10,623 nucleotides of DNA from JAWXUE01 sp044432925 (lineage in GTDB: Bacteria > Bacillota_I > Bacilli_A > Acholeplasmatales > Anaeroplasmataceae). Under the pieces are notes generated by a model. It had not been told where the DNA came from, made no database searches, and saw only the letters and a list, made by a program, of their open reading frames with translations. This document shows, one piece after another, positions 1 to 7,356 of the stretch (position 1 is the stretch's first letter; every line of letters starts with the position of its first letter). The translations under genes and the position numbers were made by a program. The stretch spans positions 1-10,623 of the forward strand of contig JAWXUE010000037.1 of the NCBI GenBank assembly GCA_044432925.1. The letters run 5' to 3'.

Positions 1-26
1 TAAAAAAGAAGACTTTCGTCTTCTTA
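1..26 (-). terminator. Rho-independent terminator after mtaB
   Basis: Read on the minus strand, an 8-bp perfect stem (AAGAAGAC at 25-18, GTCTTCTT at 13-6) is capped by a GAAA tetraloop (17-14) and runs into a T tract (7-2). GNRA loops such as GAAA are especially stable. The mtaB stop codon (24-26) lies at the base of the stem, so the gene and the terminator overlap. It closes the membrane protein-rsmE-mtaB operon. The window ends one base past the T tract. Confidence 0.9.
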
Positions 27-1298
27 TATTAATTTTGCGTATACTTTATTATTTTTTAAAGATGTTACTTCTACTTTAACTAACTTACCATGAAGATTAT
101 CTTGATAAGGAATATAAATAGGAATAAAGTTAGAACTATGTCCTAATAAAAATTCATTATGTTTATCTTCTACAATAATATCTAATTGAGTCCCTATAAA
201 TTTAGAATAATATTCTATTTGTAATTCATGGTCTAATTCAATTAATTGTTTAACTCTTTGTTTAATAACTTTAGAGTCTACAGGTTTTAACTTTTCTGCT
301 GCTGTATTTTTTCTTAAAGAGAATGGGAATACATGTACTTTAGCAAATCCTATTTCTTTAATGAATTCTAAAGTTTCATTAAATTCTTCGTCAGTCTCCT
401 CAGGAAAACCACAAATAACATCTGTTGTAATTGCTATGTTTGGTACATAACTTCTTATTAAATCTATTTGATCTTTAAACTCTTGTTTATTATATTTTCT
501 ATTCATCATTTTTAAAACTTTATCACTACCTGCTTGAAGAGGTAAGTGAAGATGTTCTGCTAATCTATTAGTATTAAACATTTCAATAAACCCTTTAGTT
601 ATCTCATTTATTTCAATAGAAGATATTCTTAATCTTTCTACTTTAGTTTCTTTTAATATTAAAGAAATTAAATCAGTAAAAGTAGTTTCTTCATCAAAAT
701 ATTTACCTGTATGAATACCTGTTAATACAACTTCTTTATAACCTTCATTTATAATTGAGTTCATATCTTCTACTACTTTATTAGCTTTCTTACAACGAAT
801 AGGTCCTCTTGTGAAAGGAATTATACAATATGTACAAAAGTTATTACAACCATCTTGTATCTTTAAAAATGCTCTTGTTTGATTAAACTTAGTTGCACTA
901 TAATCTTCAAATTCTTTATACTGTAAAATATCATTTAATTTGATAAGTGCTTCATTTTGTTTAACACCTTTTTCTATCAGCCCAACAATATCTTTTTTAC
1001 CTTCATTACCAACAATATAATCTACTCCTGATATTTTATTAATATCTTCTGAGTCTGATTCACTGTAACATCCAACAACACCTATTATAGCATTAGGATT
1101 TTGTTTAATTGCATATCTAATCATCTTTCTACTTTTAGCACTTGCTGTGTTAGTAACACTACAAGTGTTAATAATACATGCATCAAAGTATTCATCATCT
1201 TTTACTATTTCATGATTGTTTTGTTCAAACATTTCCATTATAGCATTTGTTTCATATGTATTTACTTTACACCCTAAGGTAATAAAAGATATTTTCAT
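24..1298 (-). CDS. mtaB: tRNA (N6-L-threonylcarbamoyladenosine37-C2) methylthiotransferase MtaB
   Basis: Radical-SAM enzyme that converts t6A37 to ms2t6A in tRNAs reading ANN codons; cytosolic. The 424-aa protein has the three-part methylthiotransferase layout. The N-terminal UPF0004 domain carries cluster cysteines C10 (in LGCKVNTYE), C46 and C77. The central radical-SAM domain carries the C151-x3-C155-x2-C158 motif (DGCNNFCTYC) for the SAM-binding [4Fe-4S] cluster. A C-terminal TRAM-like RNA-binding region covers about 364-424. The GCKVN-Y-E opening and the position next to rsmE favour MtaB over its paralogues MiaB and RimO; this is family knowledge, not a tree. The start is firm: GAGGAG (1310-1305) sits 6 nt upstream, inside the last codons of rsmE, and the gap between the two genes is only 3 nt. 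It is the last gene of its operon. Confidence 0.93.
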   Translation of the reverse strand: MKISFITLGCKVNTYETNAIMEMFEQNNHEIVKDDEYFDACIINTCSVTNTASAKSRKMIRYAIKQNPNAIIGVVGCYSESDSEDINKISGVDYIVGNEGKKDIVGLIEKGVKQNEALIKLNDILQYKEFEDYSATKFNQTRAFLKIQDGCNNFCTYCIIPFTRGPIRCKKANKVVEDMNSIINEGYKEVVLTGIHTGKYFDEETTFTDLISLILKETKVERLRISSIEINEITKGFIEMFNTNRLAEHLHLPLQAGSDKVLKMMNRKYNKQEFKDQIDLIRSYVPNIAITTDVICGFPEETDEEFNETLEFIKEIGFAKVHVFPFSLRKNTAAEKLKPVDSKVIKQRVKQLIELDHELQIEYYSKFIGTQLDIIVEDKHNEFLLGHSSNFIPIYIPYQDNLHGKLVKVEVTSLKNNKVYAKLI

Positions 1299-1301
1299 TA
1301 T

Positions 1302-2018
1302 TTACTCCTCACTACAATAACCAAGCATACTTAAAAAAGAAAGACTTGCTGTTTGTGTTCTTAGAATTCTTTTTCCTAAAGAAACTAATTTAAAATTATT
1401 TTCTACAAAGTAATTTCTTTCTTTAGAATCTATTCCACCTTCTGGTCCTACTACAAATAATATATTTTTATGGTTATTATACACTTCTTTTAAACTTGTA
1501 CTTTTAATTTTTTTTGCTTCATCTTCATCTAACAATATTAATAAATCATATTGTGTAAAATCTATTTTTTTATAATCTACTATAGAAACATTAGGAATAC
1601 AGTTACGATGTGATTGTTCTGCTGCTTCTTTAGCTATTTTTTTAAAACGTGTTAATTTATGTTCTTTTTTCTTTTCTTCTATTTTAGCTATACTTCTTGT
1701 GAAATTAGATATTAATATATTTGATATACCTAACTCTGTTGAGTGCATTATTATATCATCTAATTTATCACCTTTAGGAATTCCTTGTAATAAAGTTATA
1801 TTTATAGGTAGTTCATTACTTCTTAATTTTTCTTCTTTTTTAAAACATACTTCTTCTTGTGAAATACTTGTTATAGTAACTATATAAGAGTCTACATTAT
1901 TACAAACAATTATTTTATCATTAACTTTAGATCTTATTACCTTAGAAATATGAAAAACATCATTTGAAGAAATGATGTTTGATTCAAATTCTTTATTTGA
2001 TATAAAATATCTTTGCAT
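1302..2018 (-). CDS. rsmE: 16S rRNA (uracil1498-N3)-methyltransferase RsmE
   Basis: SPOUT-superfamily methyltransferase that makes m3U1498 (E. coli numbering) in the decoding region of 16S rRNA, using SAM. At 238 aa it is of usual length. The N-terminal part (about 1-70) corresponds to the PUA-like RNA-binding domain. The C-terminal part holds the knot signatures: EAAEQSHR at 131-138, the VGPEGG loop at 190-195, and LGKRILRTQTA at 214-224, all near-canonical for RsmE. Its ATG overlaps the TAA of the upstream membrane protein gene by one base (TAATG), and no Shine-Dalgarno sequence is visible just upstream, so it is probably translated by coupling. The end of the gene contains the ribosome binding site of mtaB. 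rsmE-mtaB adjacency downstream of dnaJ is a conserved Bacillota arrangement. Confidence 0.94.
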   Translation of the reverse strand: MQRYFISNKEFESNIISSNDVFHISKVIRSKVNDKIIVCNNVDSYIVTITSISQEEVCFKKEEKLRSNELPINITLLQGIPKGDKLDDIIMHSTELGISNILISNFTRSIAKIEEKKKEHKLTRFKKIAKEAAEQSHRNCIPNVSIVDYKKIDFTQYDLLILLDEDEAKKIKSTSLKEVYNNHKNILFVVGPEGGIDSKERNYFVENNFKLVSLGKRILRTQTASLSFLSMLGYCSEE

Positions 2019-2620
2019 TATTTTTTAAATAATAACCCAGAAATACCAGCTAACATTCCTGAGAATAATAATGTTAATGAAGAAGCAATTAAAGCAATAA
2101 CAAATCCGCTTCCAGCAACTACATCAGTTACAATTGAAAGTATAGTTAAAGCAAATCCTACTAAAGATATTAATAATGTTACCCATTTGAAAATTGATAC
2201 AACATTGAATTTTTTACTTTCTTGTTCAATTTTTAATAAAGAATTAAATTCTTCATCAGAAATATTTTTAATAAAAGTAATTGCATAAGAATAAATATTT
2301 CCTTCTTCAGCTTCTGCTTTAGCAATATAGATATTATTATCTGCACCCATATAAACATTGAATCCTTTAAATCCATCTTTATGTGTTACATCTCTAAACG
2401 TACTATCGATTGAAGGAACTTGTTGTGGCTCACCACAAAATCCGTTTTTATATAAGAATTCAGCTTTTTTAGTAACGTTATATCTTTCTAAATATTCAGC
2501 AACACACATTCCATTTTCACTATCATAAACAGGTTGTGGTGCTTGTTGTGGTGTTACATTTGATTCAACCATATAATTTTTTGGTTGAGAATCATCTAAA
2601 ATATAGTTATTATTTGACAT
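2018..2620 (-). CDS. Conserved-position hypothetical membrane protein with C-terminal two-helix anchor
   Basis: I do not recognise this 200-aa protein. Residues 1-35 are polar, Asn/Gln/Pro-rich and probably disordered. Residues 36-135 look like a folded soluble domain with three early cysteines or near-cysteines of interest (C39, C62) and alternating beta-type stretches (FNVYMG, NNIYIAKAEA, NIYSYAITFI). The C-terminus has two long hydrophobic segments, about 146-166 and 171-197, separated by a short turn and ending in Lys-Lys. There is no N-terminal signal peptide. The likely form is a cytoplasmic domain held by a membrane hairpin. The start has an AGGAGGA site (2634-2628) 7 nt upstream. It is the first gene of an operon with rsmE and mtaB, and occupies the slot where many Bacillota carry prmA, but it has no methyltransferase motif and cannot be a PrmA remnant. 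The function is unknown. Confidence 0.85.
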   Translation of the reverse strand: MSNNNYILDDSQPKNYMVESNVTPQQAPQPVYDSENGMCVAEYLERYNVTKKAEFLYKNGFCGEPQQVPSIDSTFRDVTHKDGFKGFNVYMGADNNIYIAKAEAEEGNIYSYAITFIKNISDEEFNSLLKIEQESKKFNVVSIFKWVTLLISLVGFALTILSIVTDVVAGSGFVIALIASSLTLLFSGMLAGISGLLFKK

Positions 2621-2627
2621 CGTAATA

Positions 2628-2658
2628 TCCTCCTAAATTGTTTATTTTTATTATAACA
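2628..2658 (-). promoter_or_regulatory. Extended -10 promoter and RBS of the membrane protein-rsmE-mtaB operon
   Basis: On the minus strand a perfect TATAAT (2655-2650) is preceded by TG at the extended -10 position (TGTTATAAT, 2658-2650). The -35 region 17 nt upstream (TTTTCT) is weak, as is common when the TG element is present. Transcription would start near 2643 and give a leader of about 23 nt that contains the AGGAGGA ribosome binding site (2634-2628). This separates the operon transcriptionally from the chaperone genes upstream. Confidence 0.75.
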
Positions 2659-2689
2659 TATGCATTTTATAAAGAAAAGCGAAATGAAC

Positions 2690-2718
2690 AAAAAAAAGCA
2701 TAGAAAGTTATGCTTTTT
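2690..2718 (-). terminator. Rho-independent terminator after dnaJ
   Basis: On the minus strand a 10-bp perfect stem (AAAAAGCATA at 2718-2709, TATGCTTTTT at 2702-2693) with a 6-nt loop runs into a tract of eight T (2697-2690). It lies 16 nt after the dnaJ stop. The A-rich 5' arm gives a T run on the plus strand too, so it could work in both directions, but no plus-strand gene needs it. It closes the hrcA-grpE-dnaK-dnaJ operon. Confidence 0.92.
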
Positions 2719-2733
2719 AATGTTTTTTATTTA

Positions 2734-3840
2734 TTATTGAAATATTTTTTTAAATTTACTCCATGGAGTTTCTTTAGCCGATAATTCACATTTATTTAAA
2801 GCTTCAAATAATTTTTTCTCTTCTGGTGTTAATTTAGTTGGAGTTTCAACTTTTACAATACAAATTTGATCTCCTTGACCTGCACCTCTAATATGTTTGA
2901 AACCTTTTCCTCTTAATTTAAATTTAGAACCAGACTGAGTACCTGCTGGGATTTTAAGATTTACATTTCCATAAGCAGTTGGTACTTCAATACTACATCC
3001 TAATGTTACTTGAGGGAATGATAATGGTAAATCGATATAAACATCATCACCTTCTCTTACGAATACTTTATGAGATTTAACTCTAATATTTACATAGATA
3101 TCTCCATTAGGTCCACCGTTTGCACCAGCTTCACCTTTTCCTTGCATTCTCATAGTTTGACCATCAGCAATACCCGCTGGTATATCAACTGATACATCTT
3201 TAGTAACTCTATTTTTACCTTTACCAAAACACTTATCGCATTTTTTAGTAATTTCTTTACCTTTACCTTTACAAGAAGGACAAGTAGTTTGTTGTTGCAT
3301 TCTACCAAAAATTGTATTTTGTTCTACTACAACTTGACCACGACCGTTACATCTTGAACAAGTTTTATAATCACTTTTCGAGAATGCTCCTGTACCACCA
3401 CAAGAACCACACTCTTCATCAACAGTTGCTTTAAATGTTTTTTTACATCCTTCAACTGATTCTTCAAAAGTTAAATTAATATTTACTTCTATATCGCTAC
3501 CTTGTTGTGCACGATTTGGATTACCTCTTTGTCCTCCACCGAAGAAACTACTGAATATATCTGAGAAATCTCCACCTTGGAATCCACCGAAGCCACTTCC
3601 TCCTCCACCAAAACCTTGAGTAGGATCATTATGTCCGTATTGGTCATAACGTGCTCTTTTATTACCATCACTTAATACTTCATTAGCTTCATTTACTTCT
3701 TTGAATTTCTCTTCAGCATTTGGATCTTGAGAAATATCAGGATGGAATTCTTTTGCTTTTTTACGATAAGCTTTTTTTATTTCATCGTCTGATGCACCTT
3801 TTGATACACCTAAGACGTCATAGTAATCTCTTTTTGACAT
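2734..3840 (-). CDS. dnaJ: Chaperone protein DnaJ (Hsp40)
   Basis: Type I Hsp40 co-chaperone that delivers unfolded clients to DnaK and stimulates its ATPase. The 368-aa protein has all parts in order: a J domain (about 4-70) with the essential HPD at 33-35; a Gly/Phe-rich linker (about 75-108); a zinc-binding domain with four CxxCxGxG repeats starting at C144, C161, C187 and C201; and two C-terminal client-binding beta domains (about 215-340). The length is typical. The start follows AAAAGGAG (3859-3852) with an 11-nt spacer, slightly long. Two tandem stop codons (TAA at 2736-2734 and 2733-2731) end the gene. It is the last gene of the HrcA-controlled operon, 52 nt after dnaK, and that gap holds a stable hairpin. 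Confidence 0.97.
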   Translation of the reverse strand: MSKRDYYDVLGVSKGASDDEIKKAYRKKAKEFHPDISQDPNAEEKFKEVNEANEVLSDGNKRARYDQYGHNDPTQGFGGGGSGFGGFQGGDFSDIFSSFFGGGQRGNPNRAQQGSDIEVNINLTFEESVEGCKKTFKATVDEECGSCGGTGAFSKSDYKTCSRCNGRGQVVVEQNTIFGRMQQQTTCPSCKGKGKEITKKCDKCFGKGKNRVTKDVSVDIPAGIADGQTMRMQGKGEAGANGGPNGDIYVNIRVKSHKVFVREGDDVYIDLPLSFPQVTLGCSIEVPTAYGNVNLKIPAGTQSGSKFKLRGKGFKHIRGAGQGDQICIVKVETPTKLTPEEKKLFEALNKCELSAKETPWSKFKKIFQ

Positions 3841-3867
3841 AATTAACTATACTCCTTTTAAAATTCA

Positions 3868-3887
3868 TAGGAGGCCATAGCCTCCTA
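3868..3887 (-). other. Intergenic hairpin between dnaK and dnaJ (SD/anti-SD arms)
   Basis: In the mRNA sense (minus strand) TAGGAGGC (3887-3880) and GCCTCCTA (3875-3868) form a perfect 8-bp, GC-rich stem around a TATG loop, 5 nt after the dnaK stop. No T tract follows (next bases TGAATTTTAA), so it is not a classical terminator. The first arm is itself a strong ribosome-binding-site sequence and the second is an anti-Shine-Dalgarno sequence. Possible roles are protection of the dnaK 3' end, partial attenuation, or control of dnaJ translation. The structure is seen; the role is inferred. Confidence 0.6.
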
Positions 3888-3892
3888 CTTAA

Positions 3893-5701
3893 TTATTTTA
3901 CTTCTTCGAATTCAGCATCAATTACGTCATCATTTTTACTAGTAGCTTCTTGTGCTTCTGGTTGACCTTGAGCTTGTGAATAAGCTTTAGATGATAATTC
4001 ATGTAAAACTTTTTCTAAGTTTTCTTTTTTAGTTTTGATTTCTTCTAAGTTATTAGAATCAATTGCTTTTTGTAATTCATCAGCTAAGTCAGTAGCTTGT
4101 TTAGCTTCATCTTCTGATAAGTTATCTTTTAAATCGGTTACTGCTTTTTTAGTTGAGAAAACCATTTGGTTTGCTTCATTAACTAAATCAGCTTCTTCTT
4201 TTCTTGCTTTATCTGATTCAGCATTTTCTTCAGCTTCTTTAATCATTCTTTCGATTTCAGCATCTGATAATGAACCTCCACCAGAAATTGTAATTTTTTG
4301 AGATTTTCCTGTTCCTAAATCTTTAGCAGAAACATTAACGATACCATTAGCATCAATATCAAAAGTTACTTCGATTTGAGGTACTCCTCTTGGAGCAGCA
4401 GGGATATCTGATAACATGAATCTACCTAAGCTTTTGTTATCAGAAGCCATTGGTCTTTCACCTTGTAATACATTGATATCTACACCTGGTTGGTTATCTG
4501 CAGCTGTTGAGAATACTTGAGATTTAGATGTTGGGATAGTAGTGTTTCTTTCGATTAATTTAGTAAATACATTACCCATAGTTTCTAATCCTAATGATAA
4601 AGGTGTAACGTCTAATAATAATACATCTTTAACATCACCAGCTAAAACTCCACCTTGAATTGCAGCACCCATTGCTACAGCTTCATCAGGGTTAACTGAT
4701 CTATTTAATTGTTTTCCTAATTCTTTTTTAACTGCTTCTTGTACAGCTAAGATTCTAGTAGAACCACCTACTAAGATAACTTCATCAATATCATTAGCAG
4801 TTAATTTAGCATCTTTTAAAGACTGACGAACTGGTTTTAAAGTTCTTTCAACTAAGTCATGAGTTAACTCATCAAATTTAGCTCTTGTTAATGTAGTAGT
4901 TAAATGTAGAGGTCCTGCTGCACCCATAGAAATGAATGGTAAAGAAATCTCTGCAGTTGTTGCACTTGATAATGCTTTTTTAGCTTTTTCAGCTTCGTCT
5001 TTAAGGCGTTGTTTAGCCATTTTATCTAATAATAAGTCAACGTTATTATCTTTTTTAAAGATCTCTGCTAAGTAGTTAATAATTTTATCATCAAAATCAT
5101 CTCCACCTAATAATGAATCTCCTGAAGTTGATAATACCTCAAATGTACCATCATCTAAACTTAAGATTGAAACGTCAAATGTTCCTCCTCCTAAGTCATA
5201 TACTAATACAGTTTGTTCTTTATCTTGTTTATCAATACCGTAAGCTAATGCAGCTGCTGTTGGTTCATTGATAATTCTTTTTACTTCTAACCCAGCAATC
5301 TTCCCAGCATCTTTAGTAGCTTGACGTTGAGCATCGTTAAAGTAAGCAGGTACTGTAATAACAGCCTCAGTTACTTTTGTTCCTAAATAATTTTCTGCAG
5401 TTGCTTTTAAGTTTTGTAATACCATAGCAGAAATTTCTTGAGGTGTATATTTTTTACCTTCGATTTCTACTTTATATTTTGTATCACCCATATGTCTTTT
5501 GATTGAAGCGATTGTATTAGGATTTGTAATTGCTTGTCTTTTAGCAATATCTCCTACTTGAATTTCTTCACCTTTAAATGCTACTACTGATGGAGTTGTT
5601 CTTGCTCCTTCAGCATTTGTAATTACTTTTACTTCTCCTGCTTCCATTACAGATACACAAGAGTTAGTTGTTCCTAAGTCAATTCCGATAATTTTTCCCA
5701 T
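3893..5701 (-). CDS. dnaK: Molecular chaperone DnaK (Hsp70)
   Basis: ATP-driven chaperone that binds exposed hydrophobic peptides and works with DnaJ and GrpE in the cytosol. The 602-aa protein shows the full Hsp70 layout. The nucleotide-binding domain has GIDLGTTNS (6-14), VPAYFND (117-123), EPTAAALAYG (146-155), the phosphate loop DLGGGTFDVS (169-178) and VGGSTRI (311-317). The interdomain linker is LLLDVTPLSLG (361-371), followed by the beta substrate-binding domain and an alpha-helical lid (about 478-575). The tail ends in DAEFEEVK, the conserved DnaK ending. The segment around residues 70-85 is short, lacking the insert of about two dozen residues found in proteobacterial DnaK, which is the Gram-positive form. 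The start follows AAAAGGAG; the gap to grpE is 23 nt. Confidence 0.98.
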   Translation of the reverse strand: MGKIIGIDLGTTNSCVSVMEAGEVKVITNAEGARTTPSVVAFKGEEIQVGDIAKRQAITNPNTIASIKRHMGDTKYKVEIEGKKYTPQEISAMVLQNLKATAENYLGTKVTEAVITVPAYFNDAQRQATKDAGKIAGLEVKRIINEPTAAALAYGIDKQDKEQTVLVYDLGGGTFDVSILSLDDGTFEVLSTSGDSLLGGDDFDDKIINYLAEIFKKDNNVDLLLDKMAKQRLKDEAEKAKKALSSATTAEISLPFISMGAAGPLHLTTTLTRAKFDELTHDLVERTLKPVRQSLKDAKLTANDIDEVILVGGSTRILAVQEAVKKELGKQLNRSVNPDEAVAMGAAIQGGVLAGDVKDVLLLDVTPLSLGLETMGNVFTKLIERNTTIPTSKSQVFSTAADNQPGVDINVLQGERPMASDNKSLGRFMLSDIPAAPRGVPQIEVTFDIDANGIVNVSAKDLGTGKSQKITISGGGSLSDAEIERMIKEAEENAESDKARKEEADLVNEANQMVFSTKKAVTDLKDNLSEDEAKQATDLADELQKAIDSNNLEEIKTKKENLEKVLHELSSKAYSQAQGQPEAQEATSKNDDVIDAEFEEVK

Positions 5702-5724
5702 TTTATAATTCTCCTTTTATTTTA

Positions 5725-6285
5725 TTATTCTGATACTTTAACCATTGCTGGTTTAACAATACGATCTTTATATTTATAAGCTTTAGATAACTCCTCAACA
5801 ACGATGTCTGATTCTACACCTTCAACTTTTACTTTTTCTACTGCGTGATGTATAGTTGGATCAAATTTTTCATTTAATGCATCTATTTCAACTAGACCAT
5901 CATTTTTTAATACATCTGTTATCTGTGAAGATAACATTTTAAATCCGATTAAGAAGTTTGCTAGGTTAGCATCTTCTGTTTGCATATTACAAGCTTTAGT
6001 TAAGAACTCTACTGGTGTAATTAAATCTGTAATTAAATTAACAGATGCATATTTACGATCTTTGATTTGTTCTTCTTTAACTCTGTTTTTAAAGTTAATT
6101 GTTTCTGCTTGGTTTCTTAATAACTGATCTTTTAAATTAGCTATTTCTTCATCTTTTTGAGCTATAACTTCTTTATCAGTAAGTTTAACTTTCTTTTCTT
6201 TTTTAGGTTTTTCTTCTTTTACTTCTTCTTTTATTTCTTCTTTTACTTCTTCAATAACTTCTTCTTTAATATCTTCTGTATTCAT
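5725..6285 (-). CDS. grpE: Nucleotide exchange factor GrpE
   Basis: Homodimeric exchange factor that releases ADP from DnaK. At 186 aa it is near the usual length. Residues 4-34 are an extremely acidic/basic stretch of EEVKEE-type repeats, followed by the long dimerisation coiled coil (about 35-85). The conserved C-terminal beta head, which contacts DnaK, is recognisable from FDPTIHHAV (141-149) and YKYKDRIVKPAMVKVSE at the very end, close to the family consensus. The start has AGGAGGT overlapping the hrcA stop, with only 9 nt between the two genes, so translation is probably coupled. It sits in the canonical position between hrcA and dnaK. Confidence 0.96.
   Translation of the reverse strand: MNTEDIKEEVIEEVKEEIKEEVKEEKPKKEKKVKLTDKEVIAQKDEEIANLKDQLLRNQAETINFKNRVKEEQIKDRKYASVNLITDLITPVEFLTKACNMQTEDANLANFLIGFKMLSSQITDVLKNDGLVEIDALNEKFDPTIHHAVEKVKVEGVESDIVVEELSKAYKYKDRIVKPAMVKVSE
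6208..6273 (-). repeat. Short imperfect tandem repeat encoding EEVKEE units in grpE
   Basis: The 5' end of grpE consists of imperfect copies of GAAGAAGTA/ATTAAA-type units (CTTCTTTTA on the plus strand), encoding about four EEV/IKEE modules at residues 5-26. GrpE N-termini are normally charged and disordered, but such regular repeats suggest growth by slippage. The reading frame is intact. Confidence 0.6.
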
Positions 6286-6294
6286 TTAAACCTC

Positions 6295-7311
6295 CTATTT
6301 GTTAAACAACTTTGACATATTATTTGCTATATATTCTAGCAGTGGAATAACTTTATTATACTCCATTCTAGTTGGTCCTATAACAGCTATTGTACCATTA
6401 TTATCATTATCTATATTATAAGGTATTGATATAACTGTACAATCGTTGATAGTTGAAATTTTATTATCTTGACCTATTCTTACACTTAATCCTTGTTCTT
6501 GAGCTACTAAATCTAATACATCACCGTTTGATATTGTTGACATAAGTCTTTTAATTGTACTAACATCTTGAAACTCAGGTTGATTAAATAATGGGTCAAT
6601 ATTTGATTGATATACTTTCTCTTTAGCAAACTTAGCGAATGCTCTTGTAAATGCTTCAGTTAATTCATCATAATAATTAACATAGTCTACAACTTTACTT
6701 TTAACTTCTTCATTACTTAAGATTGTACTTATATCACATACAAACTTATCAAATAATAATTTATCTAATGTTTGTATTGCGAATTGTAAATCTTCAAATG
6801 AATAGTTAGGTATATTAATCTTTATATTTTCAACATGACCTTGATTTGTAACTACTAACATAATTGCTTGTGATTCATTTATTTTAACTAAATCAATCTT
6901 AGCTATTTTATTATGTTCTAAGTTACTACTAGAAGCTACAGTCATATAACTTGTCATATCGCTTAATAAGTTAATTGCCTGTTCTAAAACTTCTTCTTTT
7001 TGTAAGTTATTATTATTAAATAATTGATCAATTAAAGGAAACTGTTCAACTACATTATTATTTTTAGTAACAAAATGTTCTACATAATAACGATAACCTT
7101 CTTCAGATGGTATTCTTCCGCTTGAAGTATGTGTTTTAATTAATAATCCTAATTCTTCTAAGTATGCCATATCATAACGTATAGTTGCACTAGAAAAATC
7201 TAAATGAGGTTTTGCAGTTAATTGTTTTGAACCTACTGGTTCATTAAATTCTACATATTCTTCAATTATTGTTCTTAAGATTAATTTTTGTCTACTTGAT
7301 AATTCAAACAT
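6295..7311 (-). CDS. hrcA: Heat-inducible transcription repressor HrcA
   Basis: Repressor of class I heat-shock genes that binds CIRCE operators; in known systems its activity depends on GroEL. The 338-aa protein starts with the winged-helix DNA-binding domain: VGSKQL and SSATIRYDMAYLEELG (about 26-55), then the wing SSGRIPSEEGYRYYV (63-77). The GAF-like and dimerisation regions follow, and the end is a conserved-type LEYIANNMSKLF. The chosen ATG at 7311 has an excellent GGAGGTGG site (7324-7317) 5 nt upstream. An in-frame GTG at 7332 would add seven residues but lies within a CIRCE element and upstream of that ribosome binding site, so it is rejected. HrcA is first in the operon it controls, giving negative autoregulation. 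It stops with TAG, the only non-TAA stop in the window. Confidence 0.96.
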   Translation of the reverse strand: MFELSSRQKLILRTIIEEYVEFNEPVGSKQLTAKPHLDFSSATIRYDMAYLEELGLLIKTHTSSGRIPSEEGYRYYVEHFVTKNNNVVEQFPLIDQLFNNNNLQKEEVLEQAINLLSDMTSYMTVASSSNLEHNKIAKIDLVKINESQAIMLVVTNQGHVENIKINIPNYSFEDLQFAIQTLDKLLFDKFVCDISTILSNEEVKSKVVDYVNYYDELTEAFTRAFAKFAKEKVYQSNIDPLFNQPEFQDVSTIKRLMSTISNGDVLDLVAQEQGLSVRIGQDNKISTINDCTVISIPYNIDNDNNGTIAVIGPTRMEYNKVIPLLEYIANNMSKLFNK

Positions 7312-7325
7312 AAAATCCACCTCCG

Positions 7326-7352
7326 TTTGCACTCAACACTCTTAAGTGCTAA
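7326..7352 (-). promoter_or_regulatory. CIRCE operator, promoter-proximal copy
   Basis: On the minus strand the arms TTAGCACTT and GAGTGCAAA flank a 9-nt spacer, matching the consensus TTAGCACTC-N9-GAGTGCTAA at 8 of 9 positions in each arm. It begins about 5 nt after the -10 box, so it covers the transcription start and lies almost wholly within the 5' leader of hrcA. HrcA bound here would block initiation. Confidence 0.93.
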
Positions 7353-7356
7353 TTCA

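Noticed and set aside
1699..2288. Plus-strand open frames at 1699-1887 and 2013-2288
   Set aside because: They run antisense to rsmE and the membrane protein gene, have no ribosome binding site, and their residue composition is that expected from reverse-complement reading of coding DNA.
3489..3671. Minus-strand open frame in another frame inside dnaJ
   Set aside because: It overlaps the Gly/Phe-rich and zinc region of a clearly intact dnaJ and has no supporting features.
3868..3887. Terminator between dnaK and dnaJ
   Set aside because: The stem is strong but no T tract follows, and dnaJ has no promoter of its own in the 52-nt gap, so a full terminator is unlikely; it is kept as an intergenic hairpin.
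4035..4301. Plus-strand open frame antisense to the dnaK lid region
   Set aside because: A shadow of the helical coding region; it is Ser/Ala/Leu-rich as expected from the reverse complement of Glu/Lys/Ala codons and has no ribosome binding site.
7312..7332. Upstream GTG start for hrcA adding seven residues
   Set aside because: The GTG lies inside the proximal CIRCE element and upstream of the GGAGGTGG ribosome binding site that serves the ATG at 7311; the added residues do not resemble HrcA N-termini.
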